Of a DNA stretch of 16,011 bases, positions 1-7,086 are shown in pieces. Below the pieces are notes generated by a model. It was given only the letters and a program-made list of their open reading frames with translations. It did not search any database and was not told the DNA's origin. Source of the DNA: an uncultured Clostridium sp. (GTDB lineage Bacteria; Cyanobacteriota; Vampirovibrionia; Gastranaerophilales; Gastranaerophilaceae); contig CAUDIU010000040.1 in the NCBI GenBank assembly GCA_958449715.1, positions 1 to 16,011 of the forward strand, given 5' to 3'. Position 1 is the stretch's first letter; the number at the start of each line of letters is the position of its first letter. The position numbers and the translations under genes are program-made.

Positions 1-2
1 AA

Positions 3-383
3 GTTTGTGAAGAAAAATGTGAAAAATGTGGTTCTGATATGATATTCAAGACAGGTCCATATGGAAAATATATGGAATGCACAAATGAAAATTGCAAACA
101 TAGAAAACCATATAGAAAATCAACAGGTGTAACCTGTCCTAAATGCGGAAAAGGCACAATTGTAGAACGGAAATCTAAACGTGGAACTATATTTTATGGC
201 TGTGACAAATATCCTGAATGTGATTTTACTTTATGGAATGAGCCAACAGGAGAAACTTGTCCAGAATGCGGTTCTCTTCTTGTTAAAAAGATATTGAAGA
301 AGGGAAATGTCATTGCATGTTCTAGCTTGAAGTGTCATTATAAAAAAGAATTAAATGAAGATTCTGACAATCAAAGTGAATAA
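3..383 (+). CDS. topA: DNA topoisomerase I, C-terminal zinc-ribbon region (5' end outside the window)
   Basis: Only the last 126 codons are present; the reading frame is open to the left edge, so the ATG at 39 is internal. Three C4 zinc ribbons follow one another, with cysteines at window residues 6/9/26/31, 45/48/67/73 and 86/89/106/111. The first has the 'CEKCGS.M..K.GPYGK...C' form typical of the TopA tail, where one-strand DNA passage is supported by zinc-ribbon binding to single-stranded DNA. Topoisomerase I relaxes negative supercoils; its catalytic domain would lie upstream of the window. The gene ends 24 nt before aroE with no hairpin between, so co-transcription is likely. A stand-alone zinc-ribbon protein is possible, but the open upstream frame and the three-module tail argue for topA. 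Confidence 0.88.
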   Translation, partial: VCEEKCEKCGSDMIFKTGPYGKYMECTNENCKHRKPYRKSTGVTCPKCGKGTIVERKSKRGTIFYGCDKYPECDFTLWNEPTGETCPECGSLLVKKILKKGNVIACSSLKCHYKKELNEDSDNQSE

Positions 384-407
384 TATTAAATTTTGAGAGG
401 GTAAAAA

Positions 408-1634
408 ATGAATCCTGAATTGTATGAGAGATATCTTGCTAAGAAAGCTAAAAAGTTAGGAATTACAGTAGAAGAATTGAAAGCTCAAGGTACATCTTCC
501 CCTGTATCTGAATCATCTGTGACATCTTCAAATACAGAACAAACGATATCTCAAGAACCTCAACAACCGACACAGGTAGAACCTCAATATGTTCAACGCA
601 CGATTCAAGATCAATTGGCATCGCAAGAAAATACAATTCCTCAGCAGCAGCCATATATGGGAATGCAGCCGGAAACTGTAAAAACAGAAGTTCCTTCTTA
701 TGTTTTTGGACCTTCAAAAATTCAGGAAGCTCCAAAATATAATAGTAGTCCTATAAATCAAAATGTATCCAGACCAGAAATAAAGGATAACAGAGAAAAT
801 AAATTTGGTCTTATCGGTTATCCTCTAGGTCATTCTTTGTCTAAAGTAATTCATGAAGCTGGTTTTAAAAGTTTAGGAATAAATGCGACATATGATATTT
901 TGGAAACACCTCCAGATAATCTCGTAGATAGAATTAAATGGTTAAAAGGTAATGGTTATAAAGGTTTTAATGTTACTATTCCATTAAAATTACCTATTTC
1001 ATTGTTTGTTAATGAAGTTGATAATTATGCAGATTTGGCTCGAGCAGTAAATACTGTCTATGTTGAAGCTGATAAATCATTGAAAGCTTATAATACGGAC
1101 GTTATTGGGTTTAGAAGAGCTATTCCTAAAGATATTGATTTACGTGGTAAAAAAGTTGCAATTTTAGGAACTGGCGGTGCTGCTCATGCAGCTTGTATTG
1201 CTTTGACTGAATGCGGAGTTCAGGAAATCGCATTTTTTACTAGAAATATTCCAAATTCAATTGATTTGATGAACTACGTAAGAAGAAAATTCCCTGCAAT
1301 TAATTTTAATGTTTATCAGATTGAAAATATTAGAAATTTAGGTGAATATGCAATGCTTGTGAATACAACACCTATAGGAATGTTGGGTAAGGCTGGTGAT
1401 ATGATGCCTGTAGAAACTTATGCATTAGAATCTCTGAATCGTGATGCTGTTGTATATGATGTTATTTATAATCCGAAAAAAACAGTATTGATAAGAGCTG
1501 CAGAAAAATTAAATTTAAGAACTATTACAGGACTTGATATGTTTATTTATCAAGCTGTTGCTGCTCAGGAAATATGGTTTGGTAATACACCAGATTTCAA
1601 GGATATGAAAATTGCAGCGTTAGAAGCTCTCTAA
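408..1634 (+). CDS. aroE: Shikimate dehydrogenase with a 130-residue Gln/Pro/Ser-rich N-terminal extension
   Basis: NADPH-dependent reduction of 3-dehydroshikimate to shikimate in aromatic amino-acid synthesis. The enzyme proper spans about residues 132-408 (roughly 277 residues, the usual AroE size). Visible are the shikimate-binding 'GHSLS' (S143, S145), 'NVTIPLK' with catalytic Lys194, 'AVNTV' (213-217), 'NTDVIGF' with catalytic Asp231, the nucleotide loop 'GTGGAA' (254-259), 'TRN' (278-280), 'NTTPIGM' (319-325) and the C-terminal 'GLDMFIYQA' (375-383). Residues 1-28 look like a short charged helix; 29-130 are low-complexity and rich in Q, P, S and T, probably disordered. The start is ATG 408, preceded by GAGAGG 6-7 nt away, and the extension keeps the frame throughout, so it is real coding sequence. 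It follows topA and converges on the ABC permease gene with a 16-nt gap. Confidence 0.97.
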   Translation: MNPELYERYLAKKAKKLGITVEELKAQGTSSPVSESSVTSSNTEQTISQEPQQPTQVEPQYVQRTIQDQLASQENTIPQQQPYMGMQPETVKTEVPSYVFGPSKIQEAPKYNSSPINQNVSRPEIKDNRENKFGLIGYPLGHSLSKVIHEAGFKSLGINATYDILETPPDNLVDRIKWLKGNGYKGFNVTIPLKLPISLFVNEVDNYADLARAVNTVYVEADKSLKAYNTDVIGFRRAIPKDIDLRGKKVAILGTGGAAHAACIALTECGVQEIAFFTRNIPNSIDLMNYVRRKFPAINFNVYQIENIRNLGEYAMLVNTTPIGMLGKAGDMMPVETYALESLNRDAVVYDVIYNPKKTVLIRAAEKLNLRTITGLDMFIYQAVAAQEIWFGNTPDFKDMKIAALEAL

Positions 1635-1650
1635 GTTTTGTATTAAAAAA

Positions 1651-2877
1651 TTATTCATATCTTAGAGCATCAATAGGGTTTAATAAAGAAGCTTTGTAAG
1701 CTGGGTAATAGCCGAATAAAACACCTATTGCTCCAGAAAATCCTAAAGATAATACTATTGAAAATAAGGAAATTGATACGCTCATAACGCCTGAGATTTG
1801 AACTAGTTCAGCTCCTAAAATTCCCACGGTAACGCCAATCAATCCGCCTATTATAGAAAGTAGAAAAGATTCTATAAGAAATTGGACTCTTATATCAGAT
1901 GGTTTTGCTCCTATTGCCATTCTAATACCTATTTCTTTAGTTCTTTCGGTTACAGATACAAGCATAATATTCATAATACCGATACCGCCAACGAGCAATG
2001 ATACAGATGCGATTGAGGCTAAAAGAATTGCAAATGTCTGAACTGTTGATTTCATTTTTTCTTGAAACTCTGCAGAATTTCTTATTTCAAAATCGTTTTC
2101 TTGATTTTTTCCAATTCTGTGTCTTGCGACCAATAATTCTTCTATATCCTGCTCTGCTAATGAAACGTCATCTGGGTCAGAACCTTTTACAACAATCATT
2201 GATACAGTTCCTGGGAATGTTGTCCCGAAAACTTTTTTCTGTGCAGTTGTGATTGGAATAAATATTAAATCATCTTGATCCATTGGTCCCATACTGCCTT
2301 TAGATTTAAGAGTTCCAATTACTTTAAAAGGAATTCCTCCGACTCTCATAATTCTATCTCTTGGATCAAGATCGCCAAAAAGCTCTGATGCGACAGTAGC
2401 TCCGATTACTGCTACTTTTGCTGAATTTTTTATATCTTCAGGAGTAAACCCTCTACCCATGTCGATTTCGTAATTTTTTATATAAAAATATTCAGGATTA
2501 ATGCCATAGACTGTAGATGCCCAGTTTTGATTTCCATAAGTTAGCTGTTTTGATTCTGTGCTTACTGATGATACGGCAGAAATTCCTCTTGCATTTTTTT
2601 TAATAGCTTCTGCGTCTTTGATTGTAAGTGTTGGTCTTGTGCCCATTCCCATTCTAACGCCACCGGTTTTGGCAGATGCTGAACGGATTGTGAGTAGGTT
2701 ACTACCCATTGATTCCATATCTTTTTGGACTTTTTCTCTTGCTCCTGTGCCTACTGCAAGCATTATGATTACAGCACTTACACCTATGATAATGCCAAGA
2801 CTTGTAAGCATTGAACGCATTTTGTTTATTTTTAGCGATACTACCGCCATTTTTAATGTTGATTTGAAGTCTATCAT
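1651..2877 (-). CDS. MacB-class ABC transporter permease (FtsX fold)
   Basis: Inner-membrane subunit of a tripartite ABC exporter. The 408-residue protein has the MacB permease plan: one N-terminal membrane helix (about 24-44), a large periplasmic MacB_PCD domain (about 45-280), then three C-terminal helices (about 283-307, 333-355, 368-392) of the FtsX domain. The segment 'SVTERTKEIGIRMAIGA' (308-324) is the conserved cytoplasmic loop that contacts the ATPase, and the protein ends in the family-typical 'NPIDALRYE'. In E. coli MacB the ATPase is fused to the permease; here it is the separate gene just upstream (11-nt gap). ATG 2877 is preceded by AAGGA. It is the last gene of the operon. The family moves lipoproteins, toxins, peptides or macrolides; the substrate cannot be read from sequence. 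Confidence 0.94.
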   Translation of the reverse strand: MIDFKSTLKMAVVSLKINKMRSMLTSLGIIIGVSAVIIMLAVGTGAREKVQKDMESMGSNLLTIRSASAKTGGVRMGMGTRPTLTIKDAEAIKKNARGISAVSSVSTESKQLTYGNQNWASTVYGINPEYFYIKNYEIDMGRGFTPEDIKNSAKVAVIGATVASELFGDLDPRDRIMRVGGIPFKVIGTLKSKGSMGPMDQDDLIFIPITTAQKKVFGTTFPGTVSMIVVKGSDPDDVSLAEQDIEELLVARHRIGKNQENDFEIRNSAEFQEKMKSTVQTFAILLASIASVSLLVGGIGIMNIMLVSVTERTKEIGIRMAIGAKPSDIRVQFLIESFLLSIIGGLIGVTVGILGAELVQISGVMSVSISLFSIVLSLGFSGAIGVLFGYYPAYKASLLNPIDALRYE

Positions 2878-2888
2878 TTTTGTCCTTT

Positions 2889-3593
2889 TTAATATGGAAT
2901 TGTTGTGTTTGTATTTATTTCATCAGAAATAATATTGCCGTCTTTGAATTTAACAACACGTTTGCAATATTGTGCTATGTCGGGCTCGTGGGTTACAAGT
3001 ACGATTGTTTTACCCATTTCTTTATTAAGATTTACGAAAAATTCCATAACCTCAATACTTGTTTTGGTATCTAAGTTTCCTGTAGGTTCATCTGCAAGAA
3101 TTAGTGGTGGGTCATTGACTATTGCTCTCGCTATTGCAACTCTTTGTTGTTGACCACCTGACATTTGGTTTGGCATATGGTCTTCTCTTTGTTCAAGCCC
3201 TACAATTTTTAGTGCTTTTTTAGCTCTTACAATTCGTTCTTCTTCCGGAATCCCTTTGTATATCATTGGGAGTTCGACATTTTCAAGAGCTGTTGTTCTT
3301 GAAATTAAGTTAAAACCTTGAAATACGAATCCCATTTTTTCATTTCGTATCATCGCAAGATTATCAGTATCTAATGAAAGCATATCAATCCCATCAAGGT
3401 AATAGCTTCCTGAATTTGGTTTATCAAGCGTTCCTAACATATTCATGAATGTTGATTTGCCAGAACCTGAAGCGCCCATAATTGCGACAAATTCACCTTG
3501 TTCAATTGATAATGAGACATCATTCAATGCATTGAAGCTGTCTTCACCTGTCTGATATGTTTTTATTGCGTTTTTTACTTCTATTAAGCTCAT
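2889..3593 (-). CDS. ABC transporter ATPase, MacB/LolD class
   Basis: Cytoplasmic nucleotide-binding subunit that powers the adjacent permease. All motifs are intact in the 234-residue protein: Walker A 'GASGSGKST' (40-48), Q-loop Gln92, signature 'MSGGQQQR' (144-151), Walker B 'LILADE' (164-169) with Glu169, D-loop 'GNLD' (172-175) and H-loop His202. The 'MSGGQQQRVAIARAI' and 'PLILADEPTGNLD' strings are typical of the LolD/MacB/FtsE group. The short C-terminal tail (about 222-234) is rich in Asn/Thr. ATG 3593 lies 3 nt after the stop of the fusion-protein gene, and its likely Shine-Dalgarno (AAGG) is inside the end of that gene, so translation is probably coupled. Confidence 0.95.
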   Translation of the reverse strand: MSLIEVKNAIKTYQTGEDSFNALNDVSLSIEQGEFVAIMGASGSGKSTFMNMLGTLDKPNSGSYYLDGIDMLSLDTDNLAMIRNEKMGFVFQGFNLISRTTALENVELPMIYKGIPEEERIVRAKKALKIVGLEQREDHMPNQMSGGQQQRVAIARAIVNDPPLILADEPTGNLDTKTSIEVMEFFVNLNKEMGKTIVLVTHEPDIAQYCKRVVKFKDGNIISDEINTNTTIPY

Positions 3594-3596
3594 TTT

Positions 3597-4775
3597 TTAT
3601 AACCTTGGAACGGGATTTCTTCTATTATTTTGTTTAGATTTTTTACTTCTTATTGAAATAATTACTTCAGTTCCTTCTTGAATTTTATCTGAAATGATTT
3701 CTGTAGAAGAATCATCATATGCTCCTGTTTTGATTTCAACTCTTTTAGCTTTTCCTTTTTCAAGTATCCATATGCCTTGATTTTTATATTTAGGACCGTT
3801 GATGTCAGGTGTGAATTTTAAAGCCATGTTAGGAACACATAATACATTTTCACTCTTATCTGTAATAATTGATACGTTTGCTGTCATTCCAGGTTTTAAT
3901 TTTAAATCTTCATTATTTACATCAACGATTACTGTGTATGTAACAACATTTGATTCAGTTGTTGGTGATAATCTCACCTGTGTTACTTTCCCTGTAAAAG
4001 TGCTATCAGGATAGCCATCTAGCGTATAGGTTACATCTTGACCTTCTTCTACTCGACCGATGTCAGCTTCTGAGACACTCACTTCAATTTGCATTTTTGT
4101 TAAATCTTGAGCAATTGTGAATAATTCAGGAGCTTGGAAACTTGCTGCAACAGGAGAACCTAAGTCTATTTCTCTTGATATTACAGTGCCGTCTACAGGT
4201 GCTATAATTTTTGTATAGCCTAAGTTTGTCAATGCTGTTTTTAATGTTGCTTGGTATTGATTGATTTGAGCTTTTGCTGCATTAATTTGAGCTATGTCTG
4301 ATTGGTATGTACTCAATTTCTCATCTAATTCACTTTTAGCAACGAAATTTTTTGCATAAAGATTTTTGTATCTTACATATTGTTTTTGGTCATAATTTGC
4401 AATAGCTTGAAGTTTTGCTAAGTTTGCTCTTGCGTTATTAATTTGAGCTTGATTTTGTTGTACAGTTGCTTCAAAGTTTGCAGGGTCAATTTGTGCAAGA
4501 ATTTGACCTTTTTTTACAACATCATTATAGTCTACATAAATTTCTTTTATAAGTCCTGATACAGTAGAACCTACACTTACTGTATTTACTGGATTAATTG
4601 TACCTGATGCTTCAACAACTTCGGTTATAGTACAGCGTTCTATCGCTTTAGTTTTGTATTTTACTTGTTTAGCCCCAGAAAAACCTATTCCGCCTATTAT
4701 TATCAGTGCAATTATTGCTGCTGATGAATATATGTATTTTTTTTGAATATTTTTTAAATTACTAAGGTTTAGCAT
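3597..4775 (-). CDS. HlyD/MacA-type periplasmic membrane fusion protein
   Basis: Periplasmic adaptor linking the inner-membrane ABC permease to the outer-membrane channel. It has an N-terminal membrane anchor (about 16-33), then the first lipoyl half with 'GTINPVNTVSVGSTVSGLI' (58-76) and 'VVKKGQILAQIDP' (86-98). A long Gln/Ala-rich alpha-hairpin coiled coil (about 100-182) follows, then the second lipoyl half 'IIAPVDGTVISREIDLGSPV' (190-209). Beta-barrel and membrane-proximal domains extend to the end, including 'LKPGMTANVSI' (293-303). The 392-residue length fits MacA. The last 15 or so residues are strongly basic (KKSKQNNRR), which is unusual for the family. Its ATG shares one base with the TolC-like gene's stop (TAATG), the arrangement used for translational coupling. 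Confidence 0.93.
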   Translation of the reverse strand: MLNLSNLKNIQKKYIYSSAAIIALIIIGGIGFSGAKQVKYKTKAIERCTITEVVEASGTINPVNTVSVGSTVSGLIKEIYVDYNDVVKKGQILAQIDPANFEATVQQNQAQINNARANLAKLQAIANYDQKQYVRYKNLYAKNFVAKSELDEKLSTYQSDIAQINAAKAQINQYQATLKTALTNLGYTKIIAPVDGTVISREIDLGSPVAASFQAPELFTIAQDLTKMQIEVSVSEADIGRVEEGQDVTYTLDGYPDSTFTGKVTQVRLSPTTESNVVTYTVIVDVNNEDLKLKPGMTANVSIITDKSENVLCVPNMALKFTPDINGPKYKNQGIWILEKGKAKRVEIKTGAYDDSSTEIISDKIQEGTEVIISIRSKKSKQNNRRNPVPRL

Positions 4776-6220
4776 TATTTATCCTCTATTGATGTTGTTA
4801 CTTCTTGTGGTAAAGCGATTGCTCTTTCTAAGTTAGCTCTAGCTACATTATAATTATACACTGTTTGCACATATGATACTTGTGCATTATTATAATTTAC
4901 TTTTGCGTCTTGTAATTCAATATAATCTCCAAGTCCTACTGCATATCTTCCATCTGCTAGTTCAAAGTTCTCTAATGTTTGTTTTACTTTTACGGCAAGC
5001 AGTGGAATTTGTTTTTCCAATTGTACCATATTTATGTATAAGTTTTGGACTTCAAAATAGATGTCTTGTTTTGCTTGATCAATTTCATTCTCAGCTAATT
5101 GTACTTGAATCTTTGCATTGTCTATTTTGTGTTTTTGACCTTTTATATTTACGTTGCTTGATAAGTTAATTCCGACATTGAAAGAATTTGTGTTGTATTG
5201 ATCTCTATATCCGTATCCTGCTGTTGCTGAAATTTCTGGTAAGTATTCTCTTTTTGTATATTTTAAAGATTCTTGCATTGCTTTTAGTGTTGCATCATAT
5301 GCTTTTAGGTCCGGTCTGTTTTTGTATGCAAGATTTACAGATTCTTCGAATGTATAGGGAAATGGTTTAAATTTATAGTTATCCAAGACATTAATTTTTT
5401 CAACTTGTGAAGTTAAAAAAGCGTTATTAACGTCTTTTGGCGGCTTGCTTAAATCTTTTTTTTCATCAATTTTTTCTAAGTTTACAGGAGCATAATTGTT
5501 TTGAAAATTAAAAGTTTCTGTATTTTCAATCTCATATTCAGGGGCGAATGCAATATACATTGAATTATTTAATTGAACAAGAGCATTTTTATATGCTTTT
5601 TCTGATTCTACTAATGTAACTTTAGAGTCACTCAAGTATACTTCTGCATTGACAAGATCAATTTTTGATTTTATACCTTCTTCAAAATAGGCTTTTGTTC
5701 TTTGGTAGTTTCTTTCATTAATTTGAACATTAGCTCTGTTTACATCAAGGGTTGCTTTGGCTGCAAGCACTCCATAGTAATTCGTTTTTACGCCAAATAT
5801 AGTCTCGAGTACCATGTCTTCAAATTCATATAATGCCGCAACTCTATCAAAATTGTACATTTTTATATTTGCGTTAGTTTTTCCAAAATTCCATATTAAT
5901 TGGTTAATATTAGCTTCTGCTGAATAAATATTTGTATTTGTAGATCTTCTATTATTGTTATTGTCTGTAATGTTATATGCTGTTCCGATTCCTAATGTCG
6001 GGAAGTATTCTGATTTCGCAATACCTAAATTCCCTTTTGCAATTCCGTAATTATAACGTGCTTTTTTTATTTTAGGACTGTTTTGAAGTGCTATTGTAAT
6101 GCAGTCTTTAATATTTAAAATAGCATTTTTTTCTACACTCATTTGTTCAATTGCAAATGCTGATGATATTGTATAAAATAAACAAATTGTAAGGGCTATA
6201 GCCTTTATATGTATTTTCAA
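4775..6220 (-). CDS. TolC-like outer-membrane efflux protein (OEP family), TTG start
   Basis: Outer-membrane exit duct of the tripartite exporter encoded by the next three genes. A signal peptide covers residues 1-23 (lysines, a hydrophobic run, then 'SAFA'). Two OEP repeats follow, about 31-222 and 284-470; the second contains 'NRPDLKAYDATLKAMQ' (301-316) and 'GRYAVGLGDYIELQDA' (424-439), both typical of TolC relatives. The stretch at about 225-283 is a charged, Asn-rich insert with no clear homology. Length is 481, normal for the family. The start codon is TTG at 6220-6218: the signal peptide begins exactly there, and AAAGAGG lies 9 nt upstream. This is the first gene of the operon, and it overlaps the fusion-protein gene by one base. 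Confidence 0.93.
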   Translation of the reverse strand: MKIHIKAIALTICLFYTISSAFAIEQMSVEKNAILNIKDCITIALQNSPKIKKARYNYGIAKGNLGIAKSEYFPTLGIGTAYNITDNNNNRRSTNTNIYSAEANINQLIWNFGKTNANIKMYNFDRVAALYEFEDMVLETIFGVKTNYYGVLAAKATLDVNRANVQINERNYQRTKAYFEEGIKSKIDLVNAEVYLSDSKVTLVESEKAYKNALVQLNNSMYIAFAPEYEIENTETFNFQNNYAPVNLEKIDEKKDLSKPPKDVNNAFLTSQVEKINVLDNYKFKPFPYTFEESVNLAYKNRPDLKAYDATLKAMQESLKYTKREYLPEISATAGYGYRDQYNTNSFNVGINLSSNVNIKGQKHKIDNAKIQVQLAENEIDQAKQDIYFEVQNLYINMVQLEKQIPLLAVKVKQTLENFELADGRYAVGLGDYIELQDAKVNYNNAQVSYVQTVYNYNVARANLERAIALPQEVTTSIEDK

Positions 6221-6229
6221 TATAGAATA

Positions 6230-6236
6230 CCTCTTT
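6230..6236 (-). promoter_or_regulatory. Shine-Dalgarno deciding the TTG start of the TolC-like gene
   Basis: On the minus strand AAAGAGG sits 9 nt before TTG at 6220. No ATG occurs in frame before the signal peptide ends, so this site fixes a non-ATG start. Confidence 0.75.
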
Positions 6237-6249
6237 ACAATATAGTAAC

Positions 6250-6280
6250 GATTAAACCATGTTTTTTGTTCATTTTAATC
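6250..6280. promoter_or_regulatory. Interrupted dyad upstream of the efflux operon
   Basis: GATTAAA (6250-6256) faces TTTAATC (6274-6280), with an inner ATG/CAT pair (6259-6261 and 6271-6273) and a 2-nt bulge. That gives 10 paired positions around a 9-nt centre. It lies 30 nt before the TolC-like start, in the divergent spacer, where an efflux repressor could bind. The AT-rich arms make chance occurrence quite possible. Confidence 0.3.
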
Positions 6281-6307
6281 ATTTATGAATATGAAATATG
6301 TAGCAAT

Positions 6308-6336
6308 TTTTTTTGTAAAAAATACTTATATATAAT
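6308..6336 (+). promoter_or_regulatory. Candidate promoter of the ADP-ribosyltransferase-like gene
   Basis: A perfect TATAAT is at 6331-6336, about 30 nt before the ATG at 6367. The region 17 nt upstream of it is only a T-run (6307-6314), not a TTGACA-like box. The -10 is convincing and the -35 is poor. Confidence 0.45.
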
Positions 6337-6366
6337 ATAGGGTTTAAATTTTATTTGGGGAAAATA

Positions 6367-7086
6367 ATGAATATTTCAAAATTAGGGAAGTCTTGTACAA
6401 ATTTTTTATTTAGTGGTATAAAAAAGACTAACGTTGCTAAAACATTACCGCAAAAAGCACCAGTAAAAAAAGTTGCAGATAAAGATTTATTTTGTCATCA
6501 GTATTGGGCTGATGCGAGAGCCGAAAGGGTTATTAGGCAATCTAATAGAGAAAGTGTTTCGTTGCATGGTGAATTGCATGGAATTAATCATCATTTTATA
6601 CTTAGTCCTTATCCTGAGCATATGAATATGAAGTTTATGCACACTGGACTTACACCCAGACAAATGATAAGTTTAGCTGATACTGAATTTAAAACATTAA
6701 AACCTCTGGAACAAAATCTTAATGTTTATAGGTGTGTTGGTGAAAAGCCTGATTTCTTTTCAGAGTATCCTCTTTATTTGAAACGATTAGGTGTCAAAAA
6801 AGGTGATGTTATTGATATGAAAGAATATGCTTATGCAACATCTGATATTTCTTATGCCAAAGTTTATATGCCGAATAATAGAGGTGTTTTATATGAAATA
6901 GAAGTTCCAAAAGGTTCAAAGGTTTCAAGAACTGGCATAATTGGAAAACAAGATGAAATAGTTTTTCCAAGAAGTTCAAAATTTGAATGTACAGATGTAA
7001 AACATATCAAAGATGCAGATACTGATTGTTTGCATGTTAAGTTGAAATATATTGTGCCTGAAGATGTTTTTAATACAATTGGTTAA
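6367..7086 (+). CDS. Putative mono-ADP-ribosyltransferase (R-S-E class, QxE motif)
   Basis: A 239-residue soluble protein whose C-terminal half (about 115-230) follows the plan of the ADP-ribosyltransferase exoenzyme fold. 'LNVYRCVG' with Arg122 would be the NAD-binding arginine of beta1. 'YAYATSD' (154-160) sits where the STS motif is expected, but the first Ser is Ala157. 'GVLYEIEVPKGSKV' (173-186) is the usual strand before the active-site loop, and 'KQDEIVFPRSSKF' (194-206) supplies Q195-x-E197, the turn-turn motif ending in catalytic Glu197. QxE is the C3-type form (Asn-directed), while ExE would be Arg-directed. Residues 1-110 are unassigned, with no signal peptide. ATG 6367 is preferred over an upstream in-frame TTG (6355) because GGGGA lies 6 nt before it. 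The gene stands alone, and its stop overlaps the trkH stop. Transferase activity is inferred; the missing Ser is a caution. Confidence 0.6.
   Translation: MNISKLGKSCTNFLFSGIKKTNVAKTLPQKAPVKKVADKDLFCHQYWADARAERVIRQSNRESVSLHGELHGINHHFILSPYPEHMNMKFMHTGLTPRQMISLADTEFKTLKPLEQNLNVYRCVGEKPDFFSEYPLYLKRLGVKKGDVIDMKEYAYATSDISYAKVYMPNNRGVLYEIEVPKGSKVSRTGIIGKQDEIVFPRSSKFECTDVKHIKDADTDCLHVKLKYIVPEDVFNTIG

Noticed and set aside
1629..1667. Inverted repeat CTCTAAG / CTTAGAG at the aroE-permease junction as a terminator
   Set aside because: Only 7 bp with a 25-nt loop, arms lie in the coding ends of both genes, and no U-run follows the stem on either strand.
2558..3153. Open frames on the plus strand opposite the ABC transporter genes
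   Set aside because: They mirror strongly conserved permease and ATPase motifs on the minus strand and lack ribosome sites or family features.
6355..6366. TTG 6355 as start of the ADP-ribosyltransferase-like protein
   Set aside because: No ribosome site precedes it, whereas the GGGGA that overlaps it is well placed for ATG 6367.
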